A stretch of 44,160 bases of DNA from positions 1 through 44,160 of the forward strand of contig CAZBZS010000016.1 in NCBI GenBank assembly GCA_964496475.1, written 5' to 3'. This document shows positions 1 through 8,664 of the stretch, one piece after another; the stretch's first letter is position 1, and every line of letters starts with the position of its first letter. The position numbers and the translations under genes were made by a program. Source of the DNA: JASLPR01 sp964496475 (GTDB lineage Bacteria; Chloroflexota; UBA11872; VXNJ01). The notes under the pieces were generated by a model. That model did no database searches. It was not told the origin of the DNA and worked only from the letters and a program-made list of their open reading frames with translations.

Positions 1-1
1 G

Positions 2-973
2 CTGGGCCGGCCGCTGATCTCATGGTTGATGGTGGAGCTGGCGCACGAAGTGGGGGCGACGGCGGTGGCGCACGGCTCGACCGGCAAGGGCAACGACCAG
101 GTGCGGTTCGATGTGTCGGTGATGACGCTGGACCCGGAACTTCGGATCATCGCACCGATGCGGGAATGGAGCATGAATCGGGATCAGGAGATCGATTACG
201 CGCAGGAGCACGGCATCGAAATCCCGGTCACGAAGGAGAGCCCGTACAGCACCGATGAAAACCTGTGGGGCCGAAGCATCGAGGCGGGCCCGCTGGAAGA
301 TGCCTGGAAAGAGCCGCCGGCGGAGGTCTACGAGTGGACGGTCGATGCGGCCAGCGCACCGGACAAGCCGGAGTATGTGGAAATAGAATTTGAGCGGGGA
401 ATTCCGGTAGGCCTAGACGGGGCGGGGATGGGCGGGGTGGAGCTGATCCAACAACTGCACGAGCGGGGCGGGGCGCACGGGGTGGGTCGCACGGATCATG
501 TGGAAAATCGCCTGGTCGGGATCAAATCGCGGGAGATATACGAGGCGCCGGCGGCGGCGATCCTGCACTCGGCCCACCGCCATCTGGAAACGATGACGCT
601 GAGCCGGGAACAGGAGCGGTTCAAACGGCTGGTGTCGCACGAATACGCGCGGATGGTCTATGACGGCCTGTGGTTTTCGGGTCTGCACCGGGAGCTGTCC
701 GCCTATATGCAGGTGAATCAGGGGAACGTGAACGGGACGGTACGGATGAAGCTGTTCAAGGGCCAGTGCATGGTGGCGGGACGAAAATCGGACGAGTCGC
801 TGTACCGGGAAGAGCTGGCGACGTACGGGAAGAACGACACTTTTGACCATGAGGCGGCGATCGGCTTCATCAAGCTGCACGGGTTGAGTCAGCAGACTCA
901 GGCGCGGCTGCAATTGGGGGCGGCGGGGCCGACGCCGGTACTACCCAAGCCCAACTCCGGCGATTTGGAATGA
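2..973 (+). CDS. argG: Argininosuccinate synthase, C-terminal part (5' truncated by window)
   Basis: Joins citrulline and aspartate with ATP to give argininosuccinate, the penultimate step of arginine synthesis, in the cytosol. The reading frame is open from base 2 (LGRPLISWLMVEL), so the start lies outside the window. Visible family blocks are GSTGKGNDQVRF near residue 19-30 of the ORF counted from 26 (substrate and ATP site), PYSTDENLWGRSIE, and the C-terminal EIYEAPAA/HRHLE and GTVRMKLFKG blocks. About 324 codons remain of a family length near 400, so only the N-terminal PP-loop is missing. The stop TGA (971-973) overlaps the argH ATG in ATGA, indicating translational coupling. The last 20 residues (GAAGPTPVLPKPNSGDLE region) are a low-complexity tail. 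Identity is very secure. Confidence 0.96.
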   Translation: MGRPLISWLMVELAHEVGATAVAHGSTGKGNDQVRFDVSVMTLDPELRIIAPMREWSMNRDQEIDYAQEHGIEIPVTKESPYSTDENLWGRSIEAGPLEDAWKEPPAEVYEWTVDAASAPDKPEYVEIEFERGIPVGLDGAGMGGVELIQQLHERGGAHGVGRTDHVENRLVGIKSREIYEAPAAAILHSAHRHLETMTLSREQERFKRLVSHEYARMVYDGLWFSGLHRELSAYMQVNQGNVNGTVRMKLFKGQCMVAGRKSDESLYREELATYGKNDTFDHEAAIGFIKLHGLSQQTQARLQLGAAGPTPVLPKPNSGDLE

Positions 974-2385
974 CGCTCTGGGCGGGCCGCTTCGGCGAGG
1001 AAGGGGGAACTGACGCCATGGGCTTTACGGCGTCGTTCGCGTTCGATAGAAGGTTCTTTGCCGAGGACATCGCGGCGAGCATCGCCCACGCGGAGATGCT
1101 GGGGCTGAATAAGATAGTTAAGCCGGCGGAGGCGAAGGAACTGGTGGCCGGGCTGGAGCGCCTGCGGGAACGGGTGGTCGAGCAGGGATTTCCCGAGAGC
1201 GCGGAGGACGAGGACGTGTTTTCGTTCGTGGAGCAGGAACTGTTCGCGGACGTGGGCGCGGTAGCGGGCAAGCTGCACACGGCCCGCAGCCGCAACGACC
1301 AGGTGGCGACGGATTTTCGCCTTTACGTGCGAGCGGCGTGCCGGCGACTGCTGGATGCCGGGTTGGCGCTGAGGGAATCCATCGTGACGCTGGCGGAAGC
1401 GAATGGGGGCGTGCTCACAGCGGGATTGACGCATTTGCAGGTGGCGCAGCCAGTGCTCCTGGGACATCATCTGCTGGCCTGGGAACGCATGTTCGCGCGG
1501 GACGCGGAGCTGGTAGAGACGGCGTATCGAGTGGCGGATGTGCTGCCGCTGGGGGCCGGCGCGCTGGCCGGAGTGTCGTATCCGATCGATCCCAACTATG
1601 TCGCGGAGCGGCTCGGATTCGCGCGTCTGAGCGAGAACAGCATGGACGCGGTGTCGGATCGGGACTTTGTTTCAACTTATCTCTTCGCCGCCGCGATGAC
1701 CGGAAATCATTTATCGCGGGTAGCGGAGGAGATCTGTCTCTGGAACTCGACGCAGTTTGGTCTCATTTCCATTGCGGACAGCTATGCCACCGGCAGCAGC
1801 ATCATGCCGCAGAAAAAAAACCCGGACGTGGCGGAGCTGGCCCGGGGAAAAGCCGGCCGCCTGCTGGGCACGCTTACCGGATTCATGGCGACGACCAAGG
1901 GACTGCCGCTTACGTACAACCTCGACCTACAGGAAGATAAGGAAGCGGTGTTCACGGCGGAGGACGCGATCCTGACAGCGATGCACACGATGGCGGGCCT
2001 GATCGAGTCGGTGACGATTCACCCGGAGCGGATGCGGACGTTGGCGGCGAGCGGGAATTCCGCGGCGACGGACCTGGCCGATTACCTCGTCCAAAAGCGC
2101 AATGTAGCGTTTCGCGAGGCGCACGAAATCGTGGCGGCGCTGGTGCGTGATTGCGAAACGAAGGGGCTTGCGCTGGCCGATGCCGATCTGGACGTGTTGC
2201 AGGCGGCGTCGAAGCTATTTACGAAAGACGCGCTGCAAGTGCTGGATCCGGCCTGGTCGGTGACCGCCCGCACATCGCCGGGGGGAACGGCTCCCGATCG
2301 GGTAGCGGCGGCGCTGGCGGCAGCGCGCGACGAACTTAACGCGGCGGCGCACGACTGGGCGGACAGGCCGCCGCCGCTGCCCTGA
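970..2385 (+). CDS. argH: Argininosuccinate lyase
   Basis: Cleaves argininosuccinate to arginine and fumarate, the last step of the pathway begun by the overlapping argG. The 471-residue product has the usual family length. It begins LWAGRFGE, has HTARSRNDQVATD near residue 102-114 and the fumarate-lyase signature GSSIMPQKKNPDVAEL near residue 275-290, which contains the mobile catalytic loop serine. THLQVAQP (about 155-162) holds the conserved Thr-His pair. The ATG start lies in the ATGA overlap with argG, so the two form an arginine operon. No ARG-box-like site could be judged because the operon start is outside the window. Confidence 0.97.
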   Translation: MTLWAGRFGEEGGTDAMGFTASFAFDRRFFAEDIAASIAHAEMLGLNKIVKPAEAKELVAGLERLRERVVEQGFPESAEDEDVFSFVEQELFADVGAVAGKLHTARSRNDQVATDFRLYVRAACRRLLDAGLALRESIVTLAEANGGVLTAGLTHLQVAQPVLLGHHLLAWERMFARDAELVETAYRVADVLPLGAGALAGVSYPIDPNYVAERLGFARLSENSMDAVSDRDFVSTYLFAAAMTGNHLSRVAEEICLWNSTQFGLISIADSYATGSSIMPQKKNPDVAELARGKAGRLLGTLTGFMATTKGLPLTYNLDLQEDKEAVFTAEDAILTAMHTMAGLIESVTIHPERMRTLAASGNSAATDLADYLVQKRNVAFREAHEIVAALVRDCETKGLALADADLDVLQAASKLFTKDALQVLDPAWSVTARTSPGGTAPDRVAAALAAARDELNAAAHDWADRPPPLP

Positions 2386-2640
2386 ATCAGGGCCGTGGTA
2401 AGCGTCGGCGCACTCGAATCGCCCGGCCAGCCTTAAAAACCGCATGAAACCTACGGATTCAGAAGCGCCCGGGGCATCAGTTCCGTGCTATGGCGTTGCC
2501 GATCTTTTTAAACGTGTACCTATTTCTCTCCTACTTCGATACTCCTTCCTTATTAAGAAGCCTGTGGTCGCGGGCCGGGGCGGTATTTGGGGATAAAATC
2601 GGAAGAGATCGCGCCGCGGGATTTATTGCGAGGATCGAAT

Positions 2641-3435
2641 TTGAACAGCCCCTTGCCGGGAGGGCGATTGGCAGCGAACGCAGAGATCACCGATCTTACG
2701 ATGGTGGTGCCCGCCTACAACGAAGAGGAGCGCCTCCCGGAAACGCTGGCGGAGCTGGCCGCCTTCTTCGACGAGGGCCCCGGGGATGTCGAGCTGATCC
2801 TGGTGGACGACGGCAGCACGGATTCCACTCTGGAAGTCATGCGGGGCTGGTGCGTAGAACGGGATTACGCGCGGGAACTCAGCATCGAGCATGCCGGCAA
2901 AGCGCACGCCGTGCGGGCCGGGGTGGCGGAGGCGCGACGAGGCCGGGTGCTGTTCATGGACGCCGATCTGGCGGTGCCGCTACCCGAGATACGGAAACTG
3001 ATCTCGGCCTTGAATGAAGGAGCGGAGGTGGCGATCGGCTCACGCGAACTGGCGGGCGGTCTCAGGGATGGGGAGTCATTCGCGCGGCATTTTCGCGGCC
3101 GGCTATTCAACTGGCTGGTCGCGTTGCTGGTGGTGCGGGGAATATGGGATACACAGTGTGGCTTCAAAGCATTCGAGACGCCCGTGGCTCAACACATATT
3201 CGCGGAGAGCCGTTTATACAACCGGGCTCCCACTCAGCTCAGCGGCCCAAGGGTCACGGCGTTTGATGTGGAACTCCTATTTCTGGCGAAGCGACTTCAG
3301 TACACCATTGCGGAGGTGGGGGTGAACTGGCGGCACGTGCCGAACAGCAAGGTCGATCCGATTCGGGACCCGCTGCAAATGGCGCTGGAAGTGGTCCGTA
3401 TCCGGCTGAACGCGCTACTGGGACGATGTCCGTGA
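2641..3435 (+). CDS. GT2 glycosyltransferase, dolichyl-phosphate glucosyltransferase (ALG5)-like
   Basis: Predicted to transfer a sugar from a nucleotide sugar to a polyprenyl phosphate carrier on the cytosolic membrane face. The GT-A core shows TMVVPAYNEEERLPETL at the N-terminus, LVDDGSTDST, the DXD-like FMDADLAVP and the ALG5-type DTQCGFKAF motif. No clear C-terminal membrane helix is seen, so it is a soluble or peripheral form. TTG at 2641 was chosen because GAGG sits 7 bases upstream; the same frame is open to another TTG at 2587 with no good ribosome site. It is followed 13 bases later by a second glycosyltransferase, suggesting a joint role in envelope glycan assembly. The donor sugar cannot be told from sequence. 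Confidence 0.88.
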   Translation: MNSPLPGGRLAANAEITDLTMVVPAYNEEERLPETLAELAAFFDEGPGDVELILVDDGSTDSTLEVMRGWCVERDYARELSIEHAGKAHAVRAGVAEARRGRVLFMDADLAVPLPEIRKLISALNEGAEVAIGSRELAGGLRDGESFARHFRGRLFNWLVALLVVRGIWDTQCGFKAFETPVAQHIFAESRLYNRAPTQLSGPRVTAFDVELLFLAKRLQYTIAEVGVNWRHVPNSKVDPIRDPLQMALEVVRIRLNALLGRCP

Positions 3436-3448
3436 GACCGGACTGACG

Positions 3449-5014
3449 ATGCGGATCTCGATCTACGACGCCTGGCTTGACACGCTTGGCGGCGGTGAAA
3501 AGCACATTCTGGCGCTGGCCTCGACCCTTTCCAGGGAGCATGAGATCGATTTCTACAGTCATTCCCACATCGGCCGGGCATTGATTGGCAACCTGCTTTC
3601 CGGCGCGACCGGTAGGCTCACCTTCTGCCACACACCCCAGCTGCCCGATCATCAACTGTCTAGCGTCTTTCAACCATATGATCTATTTATAAACGCGACT
3701 CACGACAGCGTCTTGCCGAACCCGAGTCCGAAGGGCTTGCGGTTCCTGTTCTTCCCGCCTACGCCACCGCCCCGAGCGCCGGCCGTCTTGTCCAGAATCG
3801 CGGCGCCGCTCCGGCGGGTGGCAGGCCTGCCGGAGTTCGGACGCGGCTTTTACGGGCCGGAGAGGGTAGGCGGCGGCTGGTATCGGGCCACGACGGAGGA
3901 GGCGGAACTGGTGATTCCGGGCGGGGAAGATCGCTCGTTGCGGTTGATGGCCGGGAACGCCGGGGACGACCTGGCCGGTAAACCGCTGGCGATTCTGCAA
4001 GGGGACCGGGTTCTGCACGAGACTACGATTCCGCCGACCGGTGGAGATTTCGTGCCGGTGGGGCCGGTTCAGCTGGCCGCGGACGACGGGCCGGTGGTGG
4101 TGACGATCAAGACGACAACCGACGAGCCGGATGGCCGGCCCGGAACGCTGGAAAACCGGCGACTGGGGTTGATGATCGCCGATCCGAGGACCGATGCGCC
4201 GCTGCAAACACCGGTACGGGTGCTATTACGGCGGCTCTCACCGGAGCTGGCGGTGGCGATGGAGCGGGCGCGCGAGTTTCCGGGTCGGGAAGCGCTGGCC
4301 AGCTATGACGCGGTGGTCGCTAATTCGCTATATACGGAGGGTTGGGTCCGGCGCTGGTGGGGGATAACGGCCCGAACGGTGCATCCACCGGTGGCGCCGG
4401 TAGGGGATGAGCCGGAAGCGAACCGCCCGGAAATCCTTTCGGTGGGTCGTTTCTTTGCGGGCAGTCACAACAAGAATCACGACTTGATGGTGGGCTGGTT
4501 TCGGGAGATGGTGCGGGACGGGTTGAGCGGATGGACGTTGCGGCTGATGGGGGCGCTGGGCAGCCGACCGGCCGATCGGAAGTATCTGGAGAAGGTGCGG
4601 GAGCTGGCCCGGGGATTGCCAGTCGACGTTCGGACGGATGTGCCGGCCGGGGAGCTGGCAGACGCGTACCGGCGGGCGCCGATTTACTGGCACGCTGCCG
4701 GGTACGGCCGTCATCCGCGCCGGGATCCGGAGCGCTTCGAGCATTTCGGCATATCCACGGTCGAAGCGATGAGTGCGGGGGCGGCGGTGCTGGTATTCGA
4801 TGGCGGCGGATTGCGGGAAACGGTGGAGCCGGGACGGTCCGGATACTCATGGCGAACGCCCACCGAGCTGACGGCGTTGACATGGCGGCTGGTGCGGGAC
4901 GCACGTCTTCGCCACCGGCTTGGCGAGGGAGCAATTGCCCGCAGCGACGAATTCTCGCCCAAAAACTTCGAGACGCGAATCATGGCGGTAGTTGACGAGA
5001 TAATCGGGAATTAA
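3449..5014 (+). CDS. GT4-type glycosyltransferase with inserted beta-rich domain
   Basis: A GT-B fold glycosyltransferase of 521 residues, longer than the usual 350-420. The N-terminal half starts MRISIYDAWLDTLGGGEKH, typical of GT4 enzymes. The C-terminal half has SVGRFFAGSHNKNHD and the donor-site block EHFGISTVEAMSAGAAVLVF followed by GGLRETV. Between roughly residues 128 and 245 there is an extra beta-rich segment (FYGPE, GGWYRATTEEAELVIP, ENRRLGLMI). It resembles the sandwich domains with an E..W...A.L.LP and RxLGL pattern found in some membrane sugar transferases. It probably acts with the upstream GT2 gene. Acceptor and donor are unknown. Confidence 0.85.
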   Translation: MRISIYDAWLDTLGGGEKHILALASTLSREHEIDFYSHSHIGRALIGNLLSGATGRLTFCHTPQLPDHQLSSVFQPYDLFINATHDSVLPNPSPKGLRFLFFPPTPPPRAPAVLSRIAAPLRRVAGLPEFGRGFYGPERVGGGWYRATTEEAELVIPGGEDRSLRLMAGNAGDDLAGKPLAILQGDRVLHETTIPPTGGDFVPVGPVQLAADDGPVVVTIKTTTDEPDGRPGTLENRRLGLMIADPRTDAPLQTPVRVLLRRLSPELAVAMERAREFPGREALASYDAVVANSLYTEGWVRRWWGITARTVHPPVAPVGDEPEANRPEILSVGRFFAGSHNKNHDLMVGWFREMVRDGLSGWTLRLMGALGSRPADRKYLEKVRELARGLPVDVRTDVPAGELADAYRRAPIYWHAAGYGRHPRRDPERFEHFGISTVEAMSAGAAVLVFDGGGLRETVEPGRSGYSWRTPTELTALTWRLVRDARLRHRLGEGAIARSDEFSPKNFETRIMAVVDEIIGN

Positions 5015-5109
5015 TTCGCGGAAGGGACTCTCAGGGCTGAGAGGATGGAGAATAGCGGGCGGCGAGCGCGGCGGACGGCCCGGATCGAAAGCGTGGGACG
5101 CACGGCGCC

Positions 5110-5130
5110 GGCAACTTTAATATTATTTAA
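5110..5130 (+). promoter_or_regulatory. AT-rich near-palindrome upstream of lysC
   Basis: An isolated AT-rich stretch (ACTTTAATATTATTTAAGGT) inside very GC-rich DNA, about 60 bases before the aspartate kinase start. The arms ACTTTAA and TTTAAGGT nearly mirror each other around TAATATTA. It could be a promoter -10 region or an operator; no matching -35 box is obvious. Confidence 0.3.
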
Positions 5131-5184
5131 GGTCGGACCGGGCGCGCGGGTGCTGGACGGGGTCCGAGCCGGCGAGTAGGCCTG

Positions 5185-6459
5185 TTGAACAAGAGGAATG
5201 ATGATCGACCGCGACAAGACAACGGAATGAGCTCCGAAGCGCCCATTATGGTGATGAAGTTCGGCGGCTCGTCCCTGGCAGGCGGCGAGCGGATAGAGGC
5301 GGTGAGCGGGCTGATCGCGCGGGCGCTGGAGCGGGGGGTGCGACCGGTGGTAGCGGCGTCGGCGATGGGGGACACGACGGATGACCTGACCGCGCTGGCG
5401 CGAGGGTTGTCGCCGCTGCCCCGGAAGAGAGATTTCGATCTGCTGCTGTCGACGGGTGAGGTAGTGTCATGCGCATTGCTGTCGATAGCGCTGAACGAGC
5501 GTGGGATCGCGGCGCAGGCGGTGACGGGGCCGGGGGCGGGGATCGTGACGGACGATCGCCACGGCCGGGCGCGGATCGAACACATCAACCCGGAGATATT
5601 GCATCTGCTGCTGGACGAAGGGGTGACGCCGGTGGTTGCAGGGTTCCAGGGGGCATCAGCGGACGGGGCGGTGACGACGCTGGGGCGGGGCGCGTCGGAC
5701 ACGACGGCCATTGCTCTGGCAGTGGCGTTGGGAGCGGATCACTGCGAGATTTACACGGATGTTGACGGCATTTTCAGCGCGGATCCGCGGGTGGTGCCGC
5801 GGGCGCGAAAGCTCGACTACATCTCGTATGAGGAAACGCTGGAAATGGCGAGTCTGGGGGCGCGGGTCATGCATCCGCGTTCCGTTGAACTGGCCGAGCG
5901 GCATAAACTACGGGTTACGGTGCGTTCCAGTTTCAACGATGGACCAGGGACTGAGTTGGTGAGTCGCAAAACAGTAGAGATAGAGACGGGCACGCGCGTG
6001 CGGGCGGTTGTGGGCGACGCGGACGTGGCCCGGATCACGGTGGAAGGCGTCCCGGACGCCCCAGGTCTGGCGCAATTGTTGTTCGAACCGCTGGCGGCGG
6101 CCGGGGTGAACGTGGACATCATCGTGCAGAATCTGAGCCACGGAGGGGCCACAGATATATCATTCACGGTGGGGCGGGGCGAGGTGGAAGGCGCGTTGAA
6201 AATTATCAGGCGGGTTGCAGATGAGGTGGGCGCGCCGGGTGTAACGTGGTCGGACGAACTGGCGAAAATCAGTATCGTCGGATTGGGGATGCGGAGCGGG
6301 CCCGGCGTGGCGGCGCGAATGTTTGGCACTCTGGCGGAGAAGGGAATAAACATCATCAGTATCACAACCAGCGAAATCCTGGTTACCTGCCTGATTGAGG
6401 AGAGCCGGTTGCAGGAGGCGGCGCGTGCCCTGCACACGGTGTTCGAACTCGATGACTGA
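5185..6459 (+). CDS. lysC: Aspartate kinase (aspartokinase), ACT-domain regulated
   Basis: Phosphorylates aspartate, opening the pathway to lysine, threonine and methionine. The kinase domain begins VMKFGGSSLAGGERI, has TLGRGASDTTAIALA, DVDGIFSADPRVVPRARKL and SYEETLEMASLGARVMHPRS. The C-terminal third holds two ACT domains (ITVEGVPDAPGLAQLLFEPL and ISIVGLGMRSGPGVAARMF), so feedback inhibition by lysine and/or threonine is expected. TTG at 5185 has a weak AGTAGG ahead; ATG at 5227 would give a 410-residue protein starting MSSEAP and is an equally acceptable start because nothing conserved precedes it. It stands alone, not next to asd or dapA. Confidence 0.95.
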   Translation: MNKRNDDRPRQDNGMSSEAPIMVMKFGGSSLAGGERIEAVSGLIARALERGVRPVVAASAMGDTTDDLTALARGLSPLPRKRDFDLLLSTGEVVSCALLSIALNERGIAAQAVTGPGAGIVTDDRHGRARIEHINPEILHLLLDEGVTPVVAGFQGASADGAVTTLGRGASDTTAIALAVALGADHCEIYTDVDGIFSADPRVVPRARKLDYISYEETLEMASLGARVMHPRSVELAERHKLRVTVRSSFNDGPGTELVSRKTVEIETGTRVRAVVGDADVARITVEGVPDAPGLAQLLFEPLAAAGVNVDIIVQNLSHGGATDISFTVGRGEVEGALKIIRRVADEVGAPGVTWSDELAKISIVGLGMRSGPGVAARMFGTLAEKGINIISITTSEILVTCLIEESRLQEAARALHTVFELDD

Positions 6460-6549
6460 CCGCGAGCGCATGGCCACGGGATCGGCGGGCGAAGGCGCCG
6501 GGGGGAAGGCCGCGGGCCCTCGAGTATTTGCTTCTGGAATTTGCCGGCC

Positions 6550-7065
6550 ATGATTGAGATGGTGGTCGAAAGCGTCCGCGTGAACCTGATCAATCCTAAT
6601 CGGGTGGTGGTGCTCAAGGAGAGGGAGCGCGATCGCTATCTGGCCATCGTCATCGGCGGGCCGGAGGCTGACTCGATTGCGATCAAGCTGCAGGATCGAT
6701 CGGCGCCGCGGCCGCTCACCCACGACCTCCTCAAGAATGTGATCGAAGACCTGGGGGCGGGGGTGTCGCGCATATTGATAAACGATCTGGTGGACCAGGT
6801 CTACTACGCGCAGATCGTGCTGGACATCGAGGGTCGGGAGGCCGAGGTGGATTCGCGGCCGAGCGACGCGATCGCGCTGGCGGTGAGGGTGGGGGCGTCC
6901 ATTTTCGTCTCGGAAGAAGTGCTGGACGCGGCGGGGATCGAGCCGGATGACGAGGACGTCTTCAGTGACGGTGAGGATTCCGAGCCGGCGGTGACCGAAG
7001 AGCAGCTGAAGCCATTCCGGGATTTCATCAATCAGCTCGACCTGGACGACCTGGAGCACGACTAG
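6550..7065 (+). CDS. DUF151 'bifunctional nuclease' family protein
   Basis: About 171 residues with the DUF151/BFN domain over the first 120. Recognisable blocks are MVVESVRVNLINPNRVVVLKE, YLAIVIGG, RPLTHDLLKNVIEDLG and EVDSRPSDAIALAVR. Plant members have been reported as nucleases; in bacteria the role is unsettled, so the nuclease label is family knowledge only. The C-terminus carries an acidic tail (DDEDVFSDGEDSE) followed by a short helix (QLKPFRDFINQLDLDDL), as in many actinobacterial and Chloroflexota homologues. ATG 6550 is preferred to the in-frame TTG at 6541. It lies 90 bases after lysC and is followed by a hairpin terminator at 7080. Confidence 0.85.
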   Translation: MIEMVVESVRVNLINPNRVVVLKERERDRYLAIVIGGPEADSIAIKLQDRSAPRPLTHDLLKNVIEDLGAGVSRILINDLVDQVYYAQIVLDIEGREAEVDSRPSDAIALAVRVGASIFVSEEVLDAAGIEPDDEDVFSDGEDSEPAVTEEQLKPFRDFINQLDLDDLEHD

Positions 7066-7079
7066 GGGCCAAGGCAGGC

Positions 7080-7101
7080 ACAGCCATTGGCTGTTTCTTC
7101 T
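7080..7101 (+). terminator. Intrinsic terminator after the DUF151 gene
   Basis: Perfect 6-base stem ACAGCC/GGCTGT with an ATT loop (7080-7094), followed by TTCTTCT, 15 bases after the DUF151 stop. A second weaker stem CAGGC/GCCTG at 7124-7141 is followed by TTTCATCT. The stem is short but the U-rich tail supports a Rho-independent terminator. Confidence 0.55.
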
Positions 7102-7140
7102 GAATGGTTGGCGCGAGCAGCCCCAGGCCAGCCTTAGCCT

Positions 7141-7199
7141 GTTTCATCTAGCGCGGGTGCGAGTTGGGGAACAGCCAGGCGGCGGGGCTTAGATGAAAC
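7141..7199. repeat. 10-bp inverted repeat spanning the M42 gene stop
   Basis: GTTTCATCTA (7141-7150) is perfectly matched by TAGATGAAAC (7190-7199), with 39 bases between. The right arm covers the last codons and stop of the minus-strand peptidase gene. It could act as a terminator for that gene or as an mRNA 3'-end structure. Confidence 0.5.
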
Positions 7200-8259
7200 T
7201 GAGGTCTAGGTCGCCGAGGGTGGAGACGGCCTGAAGCAAGATTTGGACGGCGGCTTCGGCGTCGTTGAGGTCGATGAGTTCGACGGGCGAGTGGGAGTAG
7301 CGCCGGGAGATGGTGAGGGCGCCGGTGGGGATGCCGTCCCGGGCCATGTGGATGATCGCGGCATCGGTGTTGGCGTTGGGGAGGGCGGCGAGCTGGTAGT
7401 CGCGGCCGGCGGAGTCGGCGGAGTCGATGAGCCATTGGAGCACGGCCGGGTGAGAGCTGAATCCGGCACCACCGCCCTGAGAGGCGACCTGAAAGACGGG
7501 GCCGCGGCCGATATCGAGGGGGAGCTCACGGTAGAAGTTGACATCGGGAGTGCCGGCTCCGGGGGTGGTGTCCAGGGCGATGGCCACATCGGGATGTACG
7601 GCGTAGGCGGTCATCTTCGCACCGCGGAAGCCGGTTTCCTCGTGGACGTTGATGACTGCGTGGACGCTGCCGGCGAAGTCGGAGGGCAGGCCGGCGATGG
7701 TCTCCAACAGGATCGCGCAGCTGAGGCGGTTGTCGATATAGGCGCCGCAGAGTAGATCGGAATTGGCCATTTCCTCGACGGAACTCAGGTAACGGACAGG
7801 GCTGCCGATGGTGATGCCCAGGTTAGCGACTTCGGCCGCTGAGCGGACGCCAAGGTCCACGTAAAGGTCGGCCAGAGGAGTGACGACGCGCTTTTCGGCG
7901 TCGGATTGAATGTGGCCGGGGCGGGCGCCGATGATGCCGGGAACGTCGTTGACGAGCACTTTGCGGCCTACGAGCAGGGCGTCGATCACGCCACCGACGG
8001 CGAAGAGCCGCAGGAAACCGGCTTCGTCCACGCTGCGCACGATGCAGCCGATGATGTCGGAGTGGGCGGCGATCATGAGCTTCGGTCCGTCGGAGGAGCC
8101 GTGCTTTACGGCGATAACGTTGCCGTGACGGTCAACGGTGAGTTCATCGGCGAGCCCGGTCATTTTCTCGGCCAGTACCTTGACGATGGGAGCTTCGTTG
8201 CCGGAGACGCCGGGCAGAGCGGAGAGCTCGCGGGTCAGATCTTTGAGGCGTTGCTTCAT
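7189..8259 (-). CDS. M42-family aminopeptidase/endoglucanase-like (FrvX/TET type)
   Basis: A 356-residue cytosolic co-catalytic metallopeptidase that usually forms large oligomers and trims peptides. Metal-site motifs run in family order: AAHSDIIGC (His-Asp), GAYIDNRLS (bridging Asp), NVHEETGFRGAK (catalytic Glu plus ligand Glu), VAIALDTT (Asp) and RRYSHSPVELID (His). The usual DDRxG is here IDNRLS, but the bridging Asp is kept. The frame is open far upstream, yet ATG at 8259 is the real start because the protein begins at MKQRLKDL as in homologues and AGGTGAG lies about 8 bases ahead. It runs divergently from pdxS across a 405-base spacer and convergently with the DUF151 gene. Confidence 0.9.
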   Translation of the reverse strand: MKQRLKDLTRELSALPGVSGNEAPIVKVLAEKMTGLADELTVDRHGNVIAVKHGSSDGPKLMIAAHSDIIGCIVRSVDEAGFLRLFAVGGVIDALLVGRKVLVNDVPGIIGARPGHIQSDAEKRVVTPLADLYVDLGVRSAAEVANLGITIGSPVRYLSSVEEMANSDLLCGAYIDNRLSCAILLETIAGLPSDFAGSVHAVINVHEETGFRGAKMTAYAVHPDVAIALDTTPGAGTPDVNFYRELPLDIGRGPVFQVASQGGGAGFSSHPAVLQWLIDSADSAGRDYQLAALPNANTDAAIIHMARDGIPTGALTISRRYSHSPVELIDLNDAEAAVQILLQAVSTLGDLDLSFI

Positions 8260-8664
8260 GGCCGGTCTCACCTGCGCTTCTTTTTGGCTCGGCTGGGGAC
8301 AGGCGGGCACTCTAGCATCCGGGGGGAATTGTGGCGATCGACACGTCTCGCGGGGCCAATTCTGAAGTATCGTGCAGGGTGGGGAGCAGAGGTCAAAGGC
8401 GGAGGCGGCGGCGATGTCCTCGGGTGAGCAGAAGTTAATAAAGGCCGCAGCCGAAACGATGGCGGAACACAACCATGGGCCGGCGCTCGGTCCGGCGCTG
8501 ATAGACGCGGCGGTGCTGGCCGGAGCCGGCCTGGCGCTGGTAGAGCGCCCGGCCTGAGCGGGGAAGGAGGCGGCCGCACGGTGGCTAATTTTTGCGGCTT
8601 CCAGATGGTCTCCGTTGTAACATTCGTAAGCACAAGTTTCTGACGCCAATTTCAAGAGGGCGCG
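8260..8664. other. 405-bp intergenic region between divergent M42 peptidase and pdxS
   Basis: No convincing gene. It must carry promoters for both directions. On the minus strand an extended -10-like TGCTAGAGT lies at about 8309-8317, some 45 bases before the peptidase start, with no clear -35. On the plus strand, AT-rich DNA at 8585-8640 precedes pdxS, whose ribosome site is AGAGG about 5 bases before ATG 8665. A 61-codon open frame at 8372-8557 lacks any family signature. Confidence 0.5.

Noticed and set aside
2490..3017. Alternative-frame ORF over the GT2 gene
   Set aside because: Gly/Arg-rich shadow of the GT2 reading frame, which carries all conserved motifs.
8372..8557. 61-codon open frame between the M42 gene and pdxS
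   Set aside because: No family signature, no ribosome site, low-complexity Ala/Glu composition; lies in a divergent promoter region.
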